Shown here: piece by piece, positions 6,228 to 6,328 of the stretch
Position numbering within the stretch: position 1 is the first letter of the stretch
How the letters are laid out: every line of letters starts with the position of its first letter
NCBI GenBank assembly: GCA_017501805.1
Contig: JAFVWG010000280.1
Coordinates: forward strand, 1-6,328
Source of the DNA: Oscillospiraceae bacterium
Lineage (GTDB): Bacteria; Bacillota; Clostridia; Oscillospirales; Oscillospiraceae
Direction: 5' to 3'
DNA length: 6,328 bases
Program-made: the position numbers and the translations under genes
The notes under the pieces: model-generated
Told to the model about the DNA's origin: nothing
What the model saw: only the letters and a program-made list of their open reading frames with translations
The model's database searches: none

Positions 6228-6271
6228 ATATCACTTGGCAATGCCAAATATCACTGCGAAGCAATATCACT
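6228..6271. repeat. ATATCACT units alternating with mini-hairpins
   Basis: ATATCACT occurs three times (6228-6235, 6248-6255, 6264-6271). Between the copies lie small palindromes with 3-base loops: TTGGC-AAT-GCCAA (6235-6247) and TGC-GAA-GCA (6255-6263). It continues the palindromic block B with a different punctuation. Confidence 0.65.
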
Positions 6272-6293
6272 CTTCTCTCTCTCCCCTCCGCCG

Positions 6294-6322
6294 TTGACTT
6301 TGCCTCCAAAATCTGCTATGAT
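6294..6322 (+). promoter_or_regulatory. Extended -10 sigma-A promoter reading out of the window
   Basis: TTGACT (6294-6299) and TATGAT (6317-6322) are separated by exactly 17 bases, and TGC precedes the -10 box, giving the extended TGnTATGAT form. Transcription would start near 6329, just past the window, on the plus strand, divergent from the efflux operon. The product is not visible. Confidence 0.6.
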
Positions 6323-6328
6323 CCTCTC

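Noticed and set aside
5826..6309. Minus-strand frames across the operon promoter and repeat block B
   Set aside because: They cross the operator, promoter and palindromes, are low-complexity, and have no plausible ribosome site or conserved domain.

Overview
The window looks like a piece of chromosome from a GC-rich Clostridia-type Bacillota, most likely a gut Oscillospiraceae/Ruminococcaceae-like bacterium. This rests on S-layer-homology (SLH) anchored secreted proteins, strong AGGAGG-like ribosome binding sites, sigma-A type promoters, a CadC-type metal sensor, and short palindromic intergenic repeats of a kind I recall from that group. The genus cannot be decided from the sequence alone. 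Every supported protein gene lies on the minus strand, so the window reads biologically from right to left.

Right part (about 3316-5948, minus): a complete, compact heavy-metal efflux operon. A TTGACA/TATTAT promoter carries a 12-2-12 inverted repeat over its start site. It is followed by an ArsR/SmtB repressor with CadC-like metal ligands, a 71-aa free-standing HMA metal-binding protein, a P1B-type Zn/Cd/Pb ATPase that lacks its own HMA domain, and a U-tract terminator 5 bases after the last stop. The expected logic is: metal binds the repressor, the operator is released, and the HMA protein and ATPase are made to bind and export the ion. The HMA and ATPase genes are in the same reading frame and are separated only by TGA plus one codon.

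Left part (1-3008, minus): two tandem paralogues for secreted proteins. The upstream one is complete (739 aa): signal peptide, NlpC/P60-like cysteine peptidase domain with a plausible Cys-His-His triad, a DUF11-like beta domain, a second region that resembles a degenerate NlpC/P60 fold, and three C-terminal SLH repeats. The downstream copy runs off the left edge; its visible 223 residues are about 70% identical. A perfect 15-bp hairpin terminator and a separate promoter lie between them, so each appears to be its own transcription unit.

Intergenic DNA: the efflux operon is bracketed by two blocks of short hairpins (about 3139-3313 and 5956-6271) that share modules and the same orientation. 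At the far right an extended -10 promoter (6294-6322, plus) points out of the window towards a divergent gene or RNA that is not included. I found no tRNA, rRNA, CRISPR array, transposase or other integrase-type gene. The operon and the peptidase genes belong to known families; the less familiar signals are the single in-frame TGA, the repeat mosaic, and the paired direct repeats in the promoter of the large SLH gene.
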